Source: Candidatus Saccharimonadota bacterium (GTDB lineage: Bacteria; Patescibacteriota; Saccharimonadia; Saccharimonadales; Saccharimonadaceae). Taken from it: a stretch of 20,353 nt of DNA. The DNA lies in NCBI GenBank assembly GCA_017515925.1, contig JAFWEB010000020.1:1-20353 (forward strand). The letters run 5' to 3'. The notes beneath the pieces were generated by a model. The model saw only the letters and a program-made list of their open reading frames with translations. It did not search any database and was not told the origin of the DNA. Shown here in pieces: positions 7,193-14,822 of this stretch. The first letter of the stretch is position 1. Each line of letters opens with the position of its first letter. The position numbers and the translations under genes are program-made.

Positions 7193-8041
7193 ATGGCAAA
7201 AAGAGGACTCGGCAGAGGTTTTGAAAGCCTCATCCCAACAGAGCTAGTAGAAGATGGTTTTGACCCAACCAGAGATGAAGATACCAAGGTTCTAAAAGAG
7301 CTAAAAATAGATCAGGTCGAGCGCGATCCTAATCAGCCTCGCAAGGATTTTGATCCAGAGGCGCTCCAGGAATTAGCTGATTCCATCAAAGAACACGGTG
7401 TGCTCTCCCCAATCGTAGTAGTAAAAGAAGGCAAGAAGCACATCATCATCGCTGGTGAGCGTCGCTGGCGCGCTGCTAAAATCGCAGGGCTAGAAACTAT
7501 CCCTGCCATCATTCGCACAGCTGATGCACAGAATCGCCTGGAGCTTTCTATTATTGAGAACGCTCAGCGCGAAGATTTGAACGCCGTAGAGCTCGCTACT
7601 GCTTATGTGAAGTTGAAGAACGAATTCAATATGAGCAATGCCGATATCGCAAAGCGTGTTGGCAAGGCCGAAACTACCGTTGTCAATACTATCCGTATCT
7701 TGAAACTTCCAGAAAAAGCCAAAAAAGCCATGCAAAAGCACAAACTATCGGAAGGTGTGATGCGACCACTAATTATGGCATCCCCAGAGGTAGTTGATAA
7801 AGTTTTGCCAAAAATCGTCAAAGAAGATTGGAATGCTCGCCAGGTAGAACGCTATGTTTCTCAGAGCAAAAAGCACAATTCCATCCAGGCAGTCAAAATC
7901 CGCACTCATATCAAGCAGGAAGAAAAGCTAAACAAAAAATACGGCGCCAAAGTAAAGATCAACAAAACCACTGTCACATTTTCTTGTAAGACCGAAGAAG
8001 AATTGAATACATTACTTGAAAAACTCGAACAAAAGTTTTAA
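7193..8041 (+). CDS. parB: ParB/Spo0J partition protein
   Basis: The protein has 282 aa and its start follows AAAGGAGG nine bases after parA. It begins with the typical RGLGRGFESLIP. The N-terminal CTPase/nuclease-like domain has box I (DPNQPRKDF), GERRWRAA (residues 88-95, CTP-binding C-motif) and IENAQREDLNAVELA (box II). The central helix-turn-helix follows (NADIAKRVGKAETTVVNTIRIL). A short C-terminal dimerisation region ends KTEEELNTLLEKLEQKF. ParB loads at parS sites, slides as a CTP clamp and recruits ParA and SMC. I found no canonical parS in the window. The gene ends three bases before the convergent rel stop codon region, with no terminator between. Confidence 0.96.
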   Translation: MAKRGLGRGFESLIPTELVEDGFDPTRDEDTKVLKELKIDQVERDPNQPRKDFDPEALQELADSIKEHGVLSPIVVVKEGKKHIIIAGERRWRAAKIAGLETIPAIIRTADAQNRLELSIIENAQREDLNAVELATAYVKLKNEFNMSNADIAKRVGKAETTVVNTIRILKLPEKAKKAMQKHKLSEGVMRPLIMASPEVVDKVLPKIVKEDWNARQVERYVSQSKKHNSIQAVKIRTHIKQEEKLNKKYGAKVKINKTTVTFSCKTEEELNTLLEKLEQKF

Positions 8042-9528
8042 GATTTCTTTTTGGTTTTTGGCTTCCTTTTTGGTAATTTGGAACGGATTACTTCGCCTTG
8101 TCTTGCCAGCTGGGCGCGGAGTTTTTGCCTAGCGTGAGAGGTGAAAACTTTGTCTAGCCAACCTTCTTTGGCGGTGAAGTTTTTGCTTGTCAGAATTTCT
8201 ACTACGTCGCCGTGTTTCAACTTAGTATTGAGGCTGCTCATCTTGCCATTAATCTTTACACCTATTACATGTTCGCCAATCTCGGAATGGAGACGGTAGG
8301 CAAAATCAAGCGGCAGCGACCCCTTTGGAAGATCGATGATATCACCCTTTGGCGTATAAACAAAAATCTTGTCAGCGAAAAGATTAAGGCGGAGCTTTTT
8401 GACATTGACTTTTTTGCCTGCTTTGAGTTTGGCGGCAGTCTCCTGGAGTTCGGTAATCCAAAGCAGGGAAGTAGGCAAGTGCTGAATCTTGCCAGTACGG
8501 TAATTTTCGGTCAATTTTTGCTCGTTGTAATAGAATGACGCAGCAAGACCTCGTTCGGCAAATTCGTGCATCTCGCGGGTGCGGATTTGGAATTCGATAA
8601 TCTTTTTATCCTTGGTGATAACAGTAGTGTGGAGTGATTGATAACCGTTCATTTTTGGCATAGCGATATAATCTTTGATACGGCCATCCATCGGTATATA
8701 AAGTGAGTGAATTACGCCTAGAGTCAGATAACAATCAGTAATGTCGTTGACAATAATGCGAAGCGCCATCAGGTCGTAAATCTCGCCCATGTTTTGATTG
8801 TGTTTGATCAATTTTTTGTGCAGGGAATAGACAGATTTTACACGGCCAGAAATAGTAAATTTGATCTTTTCGCGACCAAGTGCAGCCGAGATTTCTTTTT
8901 GGATTTTTTGCATGGTTTTTTCGGCGGACTTGCAGTATTCGTCAATCAGGTCATGGAGCTCGTTGTAGCGTTTTGGATTGACATAAGAAAAGGCTATATC
9001 GGACATCTCGGTGCGGAGGCGCCCCATATTGAGGCGGTCTGCTAGTGGGGCAAAAACTTCTAGTGATTCTTTGGCAATGCGGCGCTGCTTGTCTGGAGGA
9101 AGGGCAGAAAGTGTGCGCAAATTGTGCAATCGATCGGCAAGTTTGATAATCAGGACGCGGATATCTGAGCCGGTGGCGACAAGTAAACGCAAGAGGTTGT
9201 CCTTGGTATTGGGAAGATAAGTATCAATATCATTCATATTTGAGCTGATTTTGGAAAGTTTGGTCATACCGTCGACTAGGAATGCTACTTGCTCACCAAA
9301 TTGCTCTTTGATATCCTTCAAAGTGATACCGGTATCTTCGACTGTATCGTGTAAGACTGCAGCTACGATGGTGTCTTCGTCCATGCCCCAATCTTCGACG
9401 ATTTGCATCACTGCCATTGGATGATTGATAAAAGGCTCGCCAGAGCGACGCGTCTGACCTTCGTGCGCCTTTTTGGCGAACTCGATAGCCTGTTCTACAC
9501 GTGCTGAACGCTTGACCTTTTTTACCAT
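8038..9528 (-). CDS. Bifunctional (p)ppGpp synthetase/hydrolase, short Rel/SpoT form
   Basis: I place the start at 9528 (ATG, 496 aa): a TATAAT on this strand (9540-9535) lies six bases before it, and the family's N-terminus fits, whereas an upstream in-frame start adds 28 unrelated residues. The HD hydrolase domain carries HDTVED (60-65) and RRSGEPFINHP. The synthetase domain has GRVKSVYSLHKKL, IYDLMALRIIV and YIAMPKMNGYQSLHT. A TGS domain follows (IFVYTPKGDIIDLPKGSLPLDFAYRLHSEIG), then about 60 residues. Full-length Rel is ~730 aa with further helical, zinc-finger and ACT regions; these are absent, so the usual ribosome-linked control in those parts is missing. The 3' end overlaps the 3' end of parB by four bases, tail to tail. 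Confidence 0.93.
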   Translation of the reverse strand: MVKKVKRSARVEQAIEFAKKAHEGQTRRSGEPFINHPMAVMQIVEDWGMDEDTIVAAVLHDTVEDTGITLKDIKEQFGEQVAFLVDGMTKLSKISSNMNDIDTYLPNTKDNLLRLLVATGSDIRVLIIKLADRLHNLRTLSALPPDKQRRIAKESLEVFAPLADRLNMGRLRTEMSDIAFSYVNPKRYNELHDLIDEYCKSAEKTMQKIQKEISAALGREKIKFTISGRVKSVYSLHKKLIKHNQNMGEIYDLMALRIIVNDITDCYLTLGVIHSLYIPMDGRIKDYIAMPKMNGYQSLHTTVITKDKKIIEFQIRTREMHEFAERGLAASFYYNEQKLTENYRTGKIQHLPTSLLWITELQETAAKLKAGKKVNVKKLRLNLFADKIFVYTPKGDIIDLPKGSLPLDFAYRLHSEIGEHVIGVKINGKMSSLNTKLKHGDVVEILTSKNFTAKEGWLDKVFTSHARQKLRAQLARQGEVIRSKLPKRKPKTKKKS

Positions 9529-9534
9529 ATTCTT

Positions 9535-9540
9535 ATTATA
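9535..9540 (-). promoter_or_regulatory. -10 element of rel (predicted leaderless)
   Basis: TATAAT on the minus strand ends six bases before the ATG at 9528. It is one half of a divergent pair inside the 53-bp gap between rel and rnhA. No clear -35 is seen. Confidence 0.6.
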
Positions 9541-9569
9541 GCAGAGTTTTCTTTTTTGCTCTGGTATGT

Positions 9570-9575
9570 TATAAT
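9570..9575 (+). promoter_or_regulatory. -10 element of rnhA (predicted leaderless)
   Basis: TATAAT preceded by TATGT lies six bases before the rnhA ATG at 9582, back to back with the rel -10 box. The two RNA polymerase footprints must overlap, so the promoters probably compete. Confidence 0.6.
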
Positions 9576-9581
9576 ATAAGT

Positions 9582-10010
9582 ATGAAGACGTTGTGGACAG
9601 ATGGGAGTGCATCGCCTAATCCAGGCCCTGGTGGCTATGCTGTTATCATGGATGGCAACCCGGTGGCCCTAGGTAGTGCGAATGACACTACAAACATCCG
9701 CATGGAAGCAATGGCTTTGATCTCTGCATATCAGTTTGCAATAGATAATGCGCCAGAGATTTTCCAGATTAATACCGATTCAGAATTCTGGGTAAACGTA
9801 GTCACCAAATGGGCTCAAACCTGGAAAGAGAACGGCTGGAAAAAGAAAACTGGCGAGATCAAAAATCTCGATCTAGTGCAAGAACTGTTTGACCTATATT
9901 CTTCCTGTGATAACGCAGAGCTACACTGGACTCGCGGCCACGTGGGGACAGAGATGAATGAGTTGGCAGATGAATGGGCTAATAAGGCAAGGAAAGGAGC
10001 GACCTTATGA
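9582..10010 (+). CDS. rnhA: Ribonuclease HI
   Basis: A 142-aa enzyme of usual RNase HI length. It cuts the RNA strand of RNA-DNA hybrids, as at R-loops and primers. The catalytic set is visible: D7 (WTDGSASPNPGPGGYA), E42 (RMEAMAL), D66 (NTDSEFW), H120 (WTRGHVG) and D130 (NELADEWA). The basic-protrusion region KENGWKKKTGEIKNLDL is also present. Its last bases overlap the start of the CYTH-like gene (ATGA), so translation is coupled. Confidence 0.95.
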   Translation: MKTLWTDGSASPNPGPGGYAVIMDGNPVALGSANDTTNIRMEAMALISAYQFAIDNAPEIFQINTDSEFWVNVVTKWAQTWKENGWKKKTGEIKNLDLVQELFDLYSSCDNAELHWTRGHVGTEMNELADEWANKARKGATL

Positions 10011-10573
10011 AAAGAGTAACCATCAAAGTAAAAGTTCCAAATATTGAGGAACTAGAACAACGCATGAAAGATATTAGCTTGGAATTTGAACCAACCTTGT
10101 ATCAGCATGACCGCGTATATGTGCCAAGAGGCTATCGCCGTGGCATGAGTATGCCACGCCTTGTGATGCGTACCGAAATGAGCTCTGTCGACAAGCCTGC
10201 CATCTATAAATTGATTTTCAAGCGCCACATCGAAGACAGTGGTATCGAAATCACCGATCGCTCCGTAATTCGTGATTATACCGAGATTGTCAACATGATT
10301 CAGCAGCTTGGCTTCGTCCTTGTATCAGAGGTCAGTCGCCGCCGCAAGAGAATCAAGCTCTCTGATACTTCTCGTATTTATCTAGATAAAATTGATAAGC
10401 TCGATGACTATTACCTAAAGATTGAAACCGCACTCGATGAAAATGACAAGGTTTCTGAAGTAATGTCCGATTTGAGGCGCACACTCAAATTATTCAATCT
10501 GAGCAAAGAACACATTTCTCAGGAGTCATACTTTGAGATACTCCAGAAAAATGATATAATCAATTCTAGATAA
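10007..10573 (+). CDS. CYTH-domain-like protein (class IV adenylate cyclase/triphosphatase fold)
   Basis: This 188-aa protein follows the CYTH layout: QHDRVYVP, then a strand with MRTE, then YKLIFKRH, DYTEIVNMIQQLGFVLVSEVSRRRKRIKL, and SRIYLDKIDKLDDYYLKIE near residues 125-140. The last parts match the CyaB-like series 'K+R-Y, LD-V-LG-F-EIE'. CYTH proteins form a tunnel that binds triphosphate compounds. The N-terminal ExExK signature is not intact here (TIKVKV), so catalytic activity is uncertain. The ATG overlaps the rnhA stop by four bases, so it is made with RNase HI. A TATAAT for the next gene lies in its last codons. Confidence 0.7.
   Translation: MKRVTIKVKVPNIEELEQRMKDISLEFEPTLYQHDRVYVPRGYRRGMSMPRLVMRTEMSSVDKPAIYKLIFKRHIEDSGIEITDRSVIRDYTEIVNMIQQLGFVLVSEVSRRRKRIKLSDTSRIYLDKIDKLDDYYLKIETALDENDKVSEVMSDLRRTLKLFNLSKEHISQESYFEILQKNDIINSR
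10555..10560 (+). promoter_or_regulatory. -10 element upstream of the KwaB-like gene
   Basis: TATAAT preceded by ATGA lies inside the 3' end of the CYTH-like gene. Transcription would start near 10567, giving a leader of about 38 nt with AGAGAGG before the ATG at 10605. Confidence 0.5.
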
Positions 10574-10604
10574 TTTATTTCGCTAAATTTATAAGAGAGG
10601 TACG

Positions 10605-11582
10605 ATGGAAGAAAAATTCGATGTTTTTCAGTGGGCAAATGAAATTGATGAAATCAAGAACAATGTTTCTGTAGAACTATTTTTGTTTAACAAAAATTAC
10701 ACTCCGTACAAAGTGCGCTATTCTGATTCTTTGACTGGAAATGTCAAAGAGATGTTTATGAATGCCGCTATCAAATACATCATTGAAGAAGCAGATAAGG
10801 GGCTAGAATGTCGTGATTATGAATTAAGCGATGGCGAAGACAAGGTGATCTACCGCACTCAGCTAAATAAAGTTGGTCGTGCAGAGACCTTGATCCATTT
10901 GATTGAACACGAATACAAAGACATTGATTACTTCTCTGATAATGAATATGAGTTTAAAAAAGTTAAAGGCATCATCGCAAAGTTTAGCTATCCAGGTGGT
11001 GATGATGGAACCAAGACTTTCTATATTGCCAAAGGTGTTGCGGCGTCTAGCGCACTCAAAGGCGCTCAAGCTTGGGAACTAAATGGTGAAAGTTTTGAGC
11101 CATTCTCAGCCGAAGTTGCGATCAAGATGCCAGCTGATAATCAAGTAGCTATTATCGATGATACAGTGGTGATTTTCAATCAGCCAAAGTTTGAAACCTT
11201 GTTCCAATATGATTACAAGGCTCAGGTGATTGCCGAGGAAAAGGCAAAGGAATTGCAGAAGAAATACAAACTCAGCTTTTCCGAAGGCTTGACTCTAGAT
11301 GCTTTGCTCCAAGATAGAAAACCACTACTTAAAAAAGTTCAGGCTTTTGACATTGAAGAGGAAATGGAACAAGCACAGCTAATTGACTATGCTGACAAGA
11401 TGGAGCTAGAACTCATGACCGATGATGACGGCAGTATCATCATTATGGACGATAAAGACTTAACTATGTTTGTAAATCTGGTGAATGAAGATTATTATGT
11501 GTCGCCAGTGAATGGTAAGAGATACGAGATTAAATCCAAAAAGTTATTAGAAGATGCCGAGGGCGAACCTCCAAGGGGATAA
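10605..11582 (+). CDS. KwaB-like (DUF4868) protein
   Basis: A 325-aa soluble protein with no signal or membrane segment. The pattern of the N-terminal half (VELFLFNKNYTPYKVRYSDSLTGNVKEMF) and of the later part (NQVAIIDDTVVIFNQPKFETLFQYDYKAQVIAEEKAKEL, about residues 180-220) resembles DUF4868, the family of KwaB from the Kiwa antiphage system. In Kiwa, KwaB acts with the membrane protein KwaA; no KwaA-like gene is adjacent. The C-terminal ~60 residues are very acidic. It is followed at once by xseA, whose ribosome-binding site lies in its last codons. Family assignment is from recalled pattern only and a defence role is unproven. Confidence 0.6.
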   Translation: MEEKFDVFQWANEIDEIKNNVSVELFLFNKNYTPYKVRYSDSLTGNVKEMFMNAAIKYIIEEADKGLECRDYELSDGEDKVIYRTQLNKVGRAETLIHLIEHEYKDIDYFSDNEYEFKKVKGIIAKFSYPGGDDGTKTFYIAKGVAASSALKGAQAWELNGESFEPFSAEVAIKMPADNQVAIIDDTVVIFNQPKFETLFQYDYKAQVIAEEKAKELQKKYKLSFSEGLTLDALLQDRKPLLKKVQAFDIEEEMEQAQLIDYADKMELELMTDDDGSIIIMDDKDLTMFVNLVNEDYYVSPVNGKRYEIKSKKLLEDAEGEPPRG

Positions 11583-11583
11583 T

Positions 11584-12678
11584 TTGGAACCGAAGCGAAT
11601 TACAGTATCGCAGTTTATTGAAGCCGTCAACGGATTGCTTGATTGTGGCTTACAAGATCTCTTGATTGAGGGCGAAGTTTCTAGTTTCAAAGTCAACCAA
11701 GGAAAATGGGTATTCTTTGATTTGAAAGATGAAGATGGCGCCACGGTCAATTGTTTTTTGCCGGTTTTTCAGCTCCGTACGCCTATAGAAGACGGCATGA
11801 AGATCGTAGTAAAAGGTCTGCCAAAAGTGACCAACTGGGGTAGATTTTCTCTGACAGTGAAGCAGCTGATGCCAGTGGGTGAGGGAAATATCAAAAAGAG
11901 CTACGAGCTATTAAAGAAGAAATTGACTGCCGAGGGTCTATTCGATCCAGCCAAAAAGCGTGGGATCCCAGCGGATTTGACGAAAATCGGTGTGATTTCC
12001 AGCACCCAGGCTGCCGGCTATGCTGATTTTTGCAAAATTCTGAATGCACGTTGGGGTGGTCTAGAGGTGCAGACTGCTCACACTCAGGTGCAGGGAATTG
12101 ATGCGCCAGACCAAATTATTCGCGCACTTCGTTATTTTAATGAAAAAGCCGAAGTGCAAATAATTGCAATTATCAGAGGCGGTGGTAGTGCAGATGACCT
12201 ATCAGCCTTTAACGACGAGAAGCTAGTGCGCGAAATTGCGACTAGCCGTATCCCAGTGATTACTGGTATCGGCCATGAAGTTGACGAGAGTCTGTCGGAT
12301 CTGGCTGCAGATATTAGGGCATCTACTCCGTCCAATGTGGCAGAAATGTTGACACGTGATAGAAAAGCAGAGATGCTCCGCGTGCGTCAATCAGTGCAGA
12401 GTCTAGGCCAGAGAATCAATCAAGAAATAGGTAGCTATAGCGAGAATGTTAAAATTGCCGTAACGGATGTAAAACGCCAGCTAATCAGTCGGATAGAGAA
12501 CATAGAAAACACCATCAAGCTAAAAAAACAGATGCTAGATGGCATGAATCCAGAGCGGGTTTTGCGACAAGGTTATGCGATAGTTGGAGGGGAATTAACA
12601 GAGGGAAATCTCGTAAAAATTACGACGTTTAATACGCAAGCCGAAGCAGAAATCAAGAGTGTAAAAAAGAAAGGATAA
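11584..12678 (+). CDS. xseA: Exodeoxyribonuclease VII large subunit
   Basis: I favour TTG at 11584 (364 aa) because AAGGGG (11573-11578) sits five bases upstream and the family's start (KRITVSQFIEAVNGLL) follows directly; an in-frame ATG at 11554 would add ten residues overlapping the previous gene. XseA is the catalytic subunit that degrades single-stranded DNA. An N-terminal OB fold is seen (LIEGEVSSFKVNQGKWVFFDLKD). The catalytic domain has GVISSTQAAGYADFCKIL, IIRGGGSADDLSAFNDEKLVREIA and VITGIGHEVDESLSDLAAD. A coiled coil and a C-terminal strand (LRQGYAIV) end it. It is shorter than the usual 400-450 aa, mainly in the coiled-coil part. xseB follows one base later. Confidence 0.93.
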   Translation: MEPKRITVSQFIEAVNGLLDCGLQDLLIEGEVSSFKVNQGKWVFFDLKDEDGATVNCFLPVFQLRTPIEDGMKIVVKGLPKVTNWGRFSLTVKQLMPVGEGNIKKSYELLKKKLTAEGLFDPAKKRGIPADLTKIGVISSTQAAGYADFCKILNARWGGLEVQTAHTQVQGIDAPDQIIRALRYFNEKAEVQIIAIIRGGGSADDLSAFNDEKLVREIATSRIPVITGIGHEVDESLSDLAADIRASTPSNVAEMLTRDRKAEMLRVRQSVQSLGQRINQEIGSYSENVKIAVTDVKRQLISRIENIENTIKLKKQMLDGMNPERVLRQGYAIVGGELTEGNLVKITTFNTQAEAEIKSVKKKG

Positions 12679-12679
12679 T

Positions 12680-12883
12680 ATGGTAAAAGCAGAAAAATCA
12701 ATCAGTGAAAAAATGAAAGAATTAGAGGCTGCTACAGAATGGTTTTATTCAGATGAATTTGATCTAGAAAAAGCCAGCGATAATTACAAAGCGGCTATCA
12801 AATTGGCAAACGAAATCGAAAAGGATCTGGCCGAGCTCAAAAACGAGATTACCGTAATAGAGAAAGACTTTACAAAAGAATAG
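12680..12883 (+). CDS. xseB: Exodeoxyribonuclease VII small subunit
   Basis: A 67-aa helical protein, the usual size for XseB, one base after xseA. ISEKMKELEAATEWFYSDEFDLEKASDNYKAA corresponds to the family's 'ELE-IV--LE----LE-SL--YE-G' pattern of two antiparallel helices. XseB binds the long coiled coil of XseA to form the active complex. Its ribosome-binding site (AAAGGA) is inside the 3' end of xseA. Confidence 0.9.
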   Translation: MVKAEKSISEKMKELEAATEWFYSDEFDLEKASDNYKAAIKLANEIEKDLAELKNEITVIEKDFTKE

Positions 12884-12892
12884 CATAAGCGT

Positions 12893-12898
12893 TATAAT
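12893..12898 (+). promoter_or_regulatory. -10 element of the membrane-anchored protein gene (predicted leaderless)
   Basis: TATAAT ends six bases before the ATG at 12905, and there is no Shine-Dalgarno before that ATG. Confidence 0.55.
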
Positions 12899-12904
12899 AT
12901 CCGT

Positions 12905-13678
12905 ATGGATAATCAATCTTTCCAACCATATCAGCAGCCAACTCAGGCTATGCCGCAGACTGTTGGTGGTCAGCCAGGTCAACCAGTACCAGGCCAGCCA
13001 GTTCCAGGTCAGCCTTTGCAGCCAGTTGCAGCCGCACCAAAGGCAAATAAATCTTTAATCTTGATGATTGTAGCAGTAGTTAGCGCAATTGCAGCAGCTA
13101 CTTTTATTGGGCTTTTCATCTGGATGTATGCCAAATGGGATGTAGCTAAGCGTGATGTGGACGGTCAAGTAATGGCGGCTGTTGCTACCGCTGTTAATGA
13201 AAATACAGAAGAACTAGAGAATCAATTCACCGAGAGAGAAAAATCCCCATATCGCACTTTTGCAGGGCCGGCTGATTATGGCGAGCTAAGCTTTGAATTC
13301 CCAAAGACCTGGAGCGTATATGAAGCTAGAGACGCAGCCAACGGTGGCGATTACGAAGCTTATCTCAACCCAGACAAAGTCTACACAGTGAATTCTTCTA
13401 CTATCAACGCGCTTCGCGTCACCATTAAAGACAAAGCCTATGATTCTTATATTTCCACCTATGATTCTGCTCTGAAAAACGGCAAGATCCAGCTAAACGT
13501 CCGCCCAATCAACGGCGAGAATGCCAATGTCTATAGCGGAGAATTACCAAGCACAAAATTTGTCGGTATGGTAGCCGTATTCAAGATTCGCGACAAGACT
13601 GCAATTTTGCAGACCGATGCGATGCTATTTGCTGATGATTTCCAAAAAATCCTAGATTCCGTCCACTTCAATCAATAA
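12905..13678 (+). CDS. Membrane-anchored protein with Pro/Gln-rich N-terminus
   Basis: This 257-aa protein starts with a low-complexity Gln/Pro/Gly segment (residues 1-45, with repeated PGQPVPGQP). One membrane helix follows (SLILMIVAVVSAIAAATFIGLFIWMY, about 49-74). A short coiled linker (NENTEELENQFTERE) leads to an outer domain starting FAGPADYGELSFEFPKTWSVYEA. That last block resembles the first strand of PsbP/DUF1795-like domains found on many surface lipoproteins; this is suggestive only. The topology is probably N-terminus in, domain out. The N-terminal Pro/Gln segment is common in CPR membrane proteins. Function is unknown. Confidence 0.8.
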   Translation: MDNQSFQPYQQPTQAMPQTVGGQPGQPVPGQPVPGQPLQPVAAAPKANKSLILMIVAVVSAIAAATFIGLFIWMYAKWDVAKRDVDGQVMAAVATAVNENTEELENQFTEREKSPYRTFAGPADYGELSFEFPKTWSVYEARDAANGGDYEAYLNPDKVYTVNSSTINALRVTIKDKAYDSYISTYDSALKNGKIQLNVRPINGENANVYSGELPSTKFVGMVAVFKIRDKTAILQTDAMLFADDFQKILDSVHFNQ

Positions 13679-13685
13679 AATATGA

Positions 13686-13691
13686 TAAAAT
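13686..13691 (+). promoter_or_regulatory. -10 element of the histidine kinase gene (predicted leaderless)
   Basis: TAAAAT preceded by TGA ends seven bases before the ATG at 13699. Confidence 0.5.
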
Positions 13692-13698
13692 TGGGGGT

Positions 13699-14385
13699 AT
13701 GGAGAGTGAGGTAAATGGTATTTTGGTGGCGGCGCACGAGCTAGAAGCGCCCTTTAATTTGCTACGCCAACTCGCTTTTTCTCTCGACTATGCGGACGAC
13801 AAAGAAGACATCAAGCGCGTCCAGTCCAAGATGATAGACGTCTCTGACCGTGCGATTCGCCAGATCCAAGATTTAACTAAGATTGGCCGACTAGAAGACG
13901 GGCTCTTTGAAATGGAGCCAGTTGCCGTGCGCGCAGTGTGTGATGATGTAGTAGAGGAGCTGAGATATCTGTTCCGTTTTAATCATCGTGATCTAAAGAT
14001 TGAATATCGCAACCGCTCTAGACTAGTCAATGCAAATCGTGATTTACTCTATAGTATCATCTATAATTTCTGTCTCAATGCAGTGCATTACTCCGATCAA
14101 GAGGCCAGGAGTGAGTTAGTTATCTCTGATAAAAATGACAAAGTACGTATCGACATACGCGACTATGGGCCTTCACTTCCGATTGATGTCTGGCGTAGCC
14201 TGAAAAAAGGCTGGATAGAAAAGCCGACTAGTATTGCTATGCGCCCGGGTTCGTCTGGGCTTGGTCTCTATATTGCGTCTAAATTTTCTCAGTATATGAA
14301 TGCCGATGTGGGCGCGGTGAGACACAGAGATGGGACTAGCTTTTTCGTAGAATTATCACCGTCTAGGCAGGCGAGTTTGTTTTAG
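13699..14385 (+). CDS. Soluble histidine kinase lacking a sensor domain
   Basis: This 228-aa protein begins almost directly at the dimerisation/phosphoacceptor helix: AAHELEAPFNLLRQL puts the likely phosphorylated His at residue 13. The second helix ends IRQIQDLTKIGRLEDG. The HATPase domain has an N box (IIYNFCLNAVHYS), DYGPSLP (G1) and GSSGLGLYIASKF (G2), and ends with GTSFFVELSP. There is no membrane helix, PAS, GAF or HAMP region, so the input signal must come through protein contact or the kinase domain itself. The next gene encodes a receiver domain, making a likely two-component pair. The H-box is divergent (HELEAP rather than HELRTP). Confidence 0.88.
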   Translation: MESEVNGILVAAHELEAPFNLLRQLAFSLDYADDKEDIKRVQSKMIDVSDRAIRQIQDLTKIGRLEDGLFEMEPVAVRAVCDDVVEELRYLFRFNHRDLKIEYRNRSRLVNANRDLLYSIIYNFCLNAVHYSDQEARSELVISDKNDKVRIDIRDYGPSLPIDVWRSLKKGWIEKPTSIAMRPGSSGLGLYIASKFSQYMNADVGAVRHRDGTSFFVELSPSRQASLF

Positions 14386-14396
14386 GAGGACTTGCT

Positions 14397-14822
14397 ATGA
14401 TTTATATTATTGATAACGACATGATGATGGCCGAATGTATTGCCGGCGCGGTCTGTAGCTGTTTTGACGAGGACAAGAGTGAAGAAATCAAGTTCTTCCA
14501 GAATGCAATAGAAGCGATGCAAGAGATTGCTGAGGCGGATGTGTCTAAGATAGAGATGATTTTTCTAGATATCATGCTGGACGGGCCGGATGGATTTACT
14601 TTTCTAAATGAGCTGCAGTCCTATAGTGATACGGCACGAATTCCGGTAGTGATAGTTACGGCGCTCAAAATTAAGGCCGACCTAAGCGATTATGGCGTAG
14701 TGGGTATTTTGGACAAGTCGACCATGCAACCGGATGACATCCGCGCGTTGGTGAGTCAATATGTGTTGTCCGTGAATTCCGTCAGCGCGAACAAAAAAAT
14801 AAATTCGAAAGAACAAAAATGA
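14397..14822 (+). CDS. Single-domain response regulator
   Basis: A 141-aa receiver domain after a strong AGGAGG (14384-14389). The acidic pair is D6/D8 (IIDND), the phosphoacceptor D58 (FLDIML), the switch threonine T88 (VIVTAL) and the conserved lysine K107 (LDKST). No DNA-binding or enzymatic output domain follows; the ~20 C-terminal residues are polar. It must act by protein contact, as CheY or Spo0F does. It overlaps the recO start by four bases (ATGA). Confidence 0.9.
   Translation: MIYIIDNDMMMAECIAGAVCSCFDEDKSEEIKFFQNAIEAMQEIAEADVSKIEMIFLDIMLDGPDGFTFLNELQSYSDTARIPVVIVTALKIKADLSDYGVVGILDKSTMQPDDIRALVSQYVLSVNSVSANKKINSKEQK

Noticed and set aside
9493..9515. GTTC...CACGTG...GAAC near the rel start as a parS site
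   Set aside because: Canonical parS is a 16-bp TGTTNCACGTGAAACA. Here the arms are two bases further apart and the flanks of CACGTG do not match, and the site lies inside a coding sequence.
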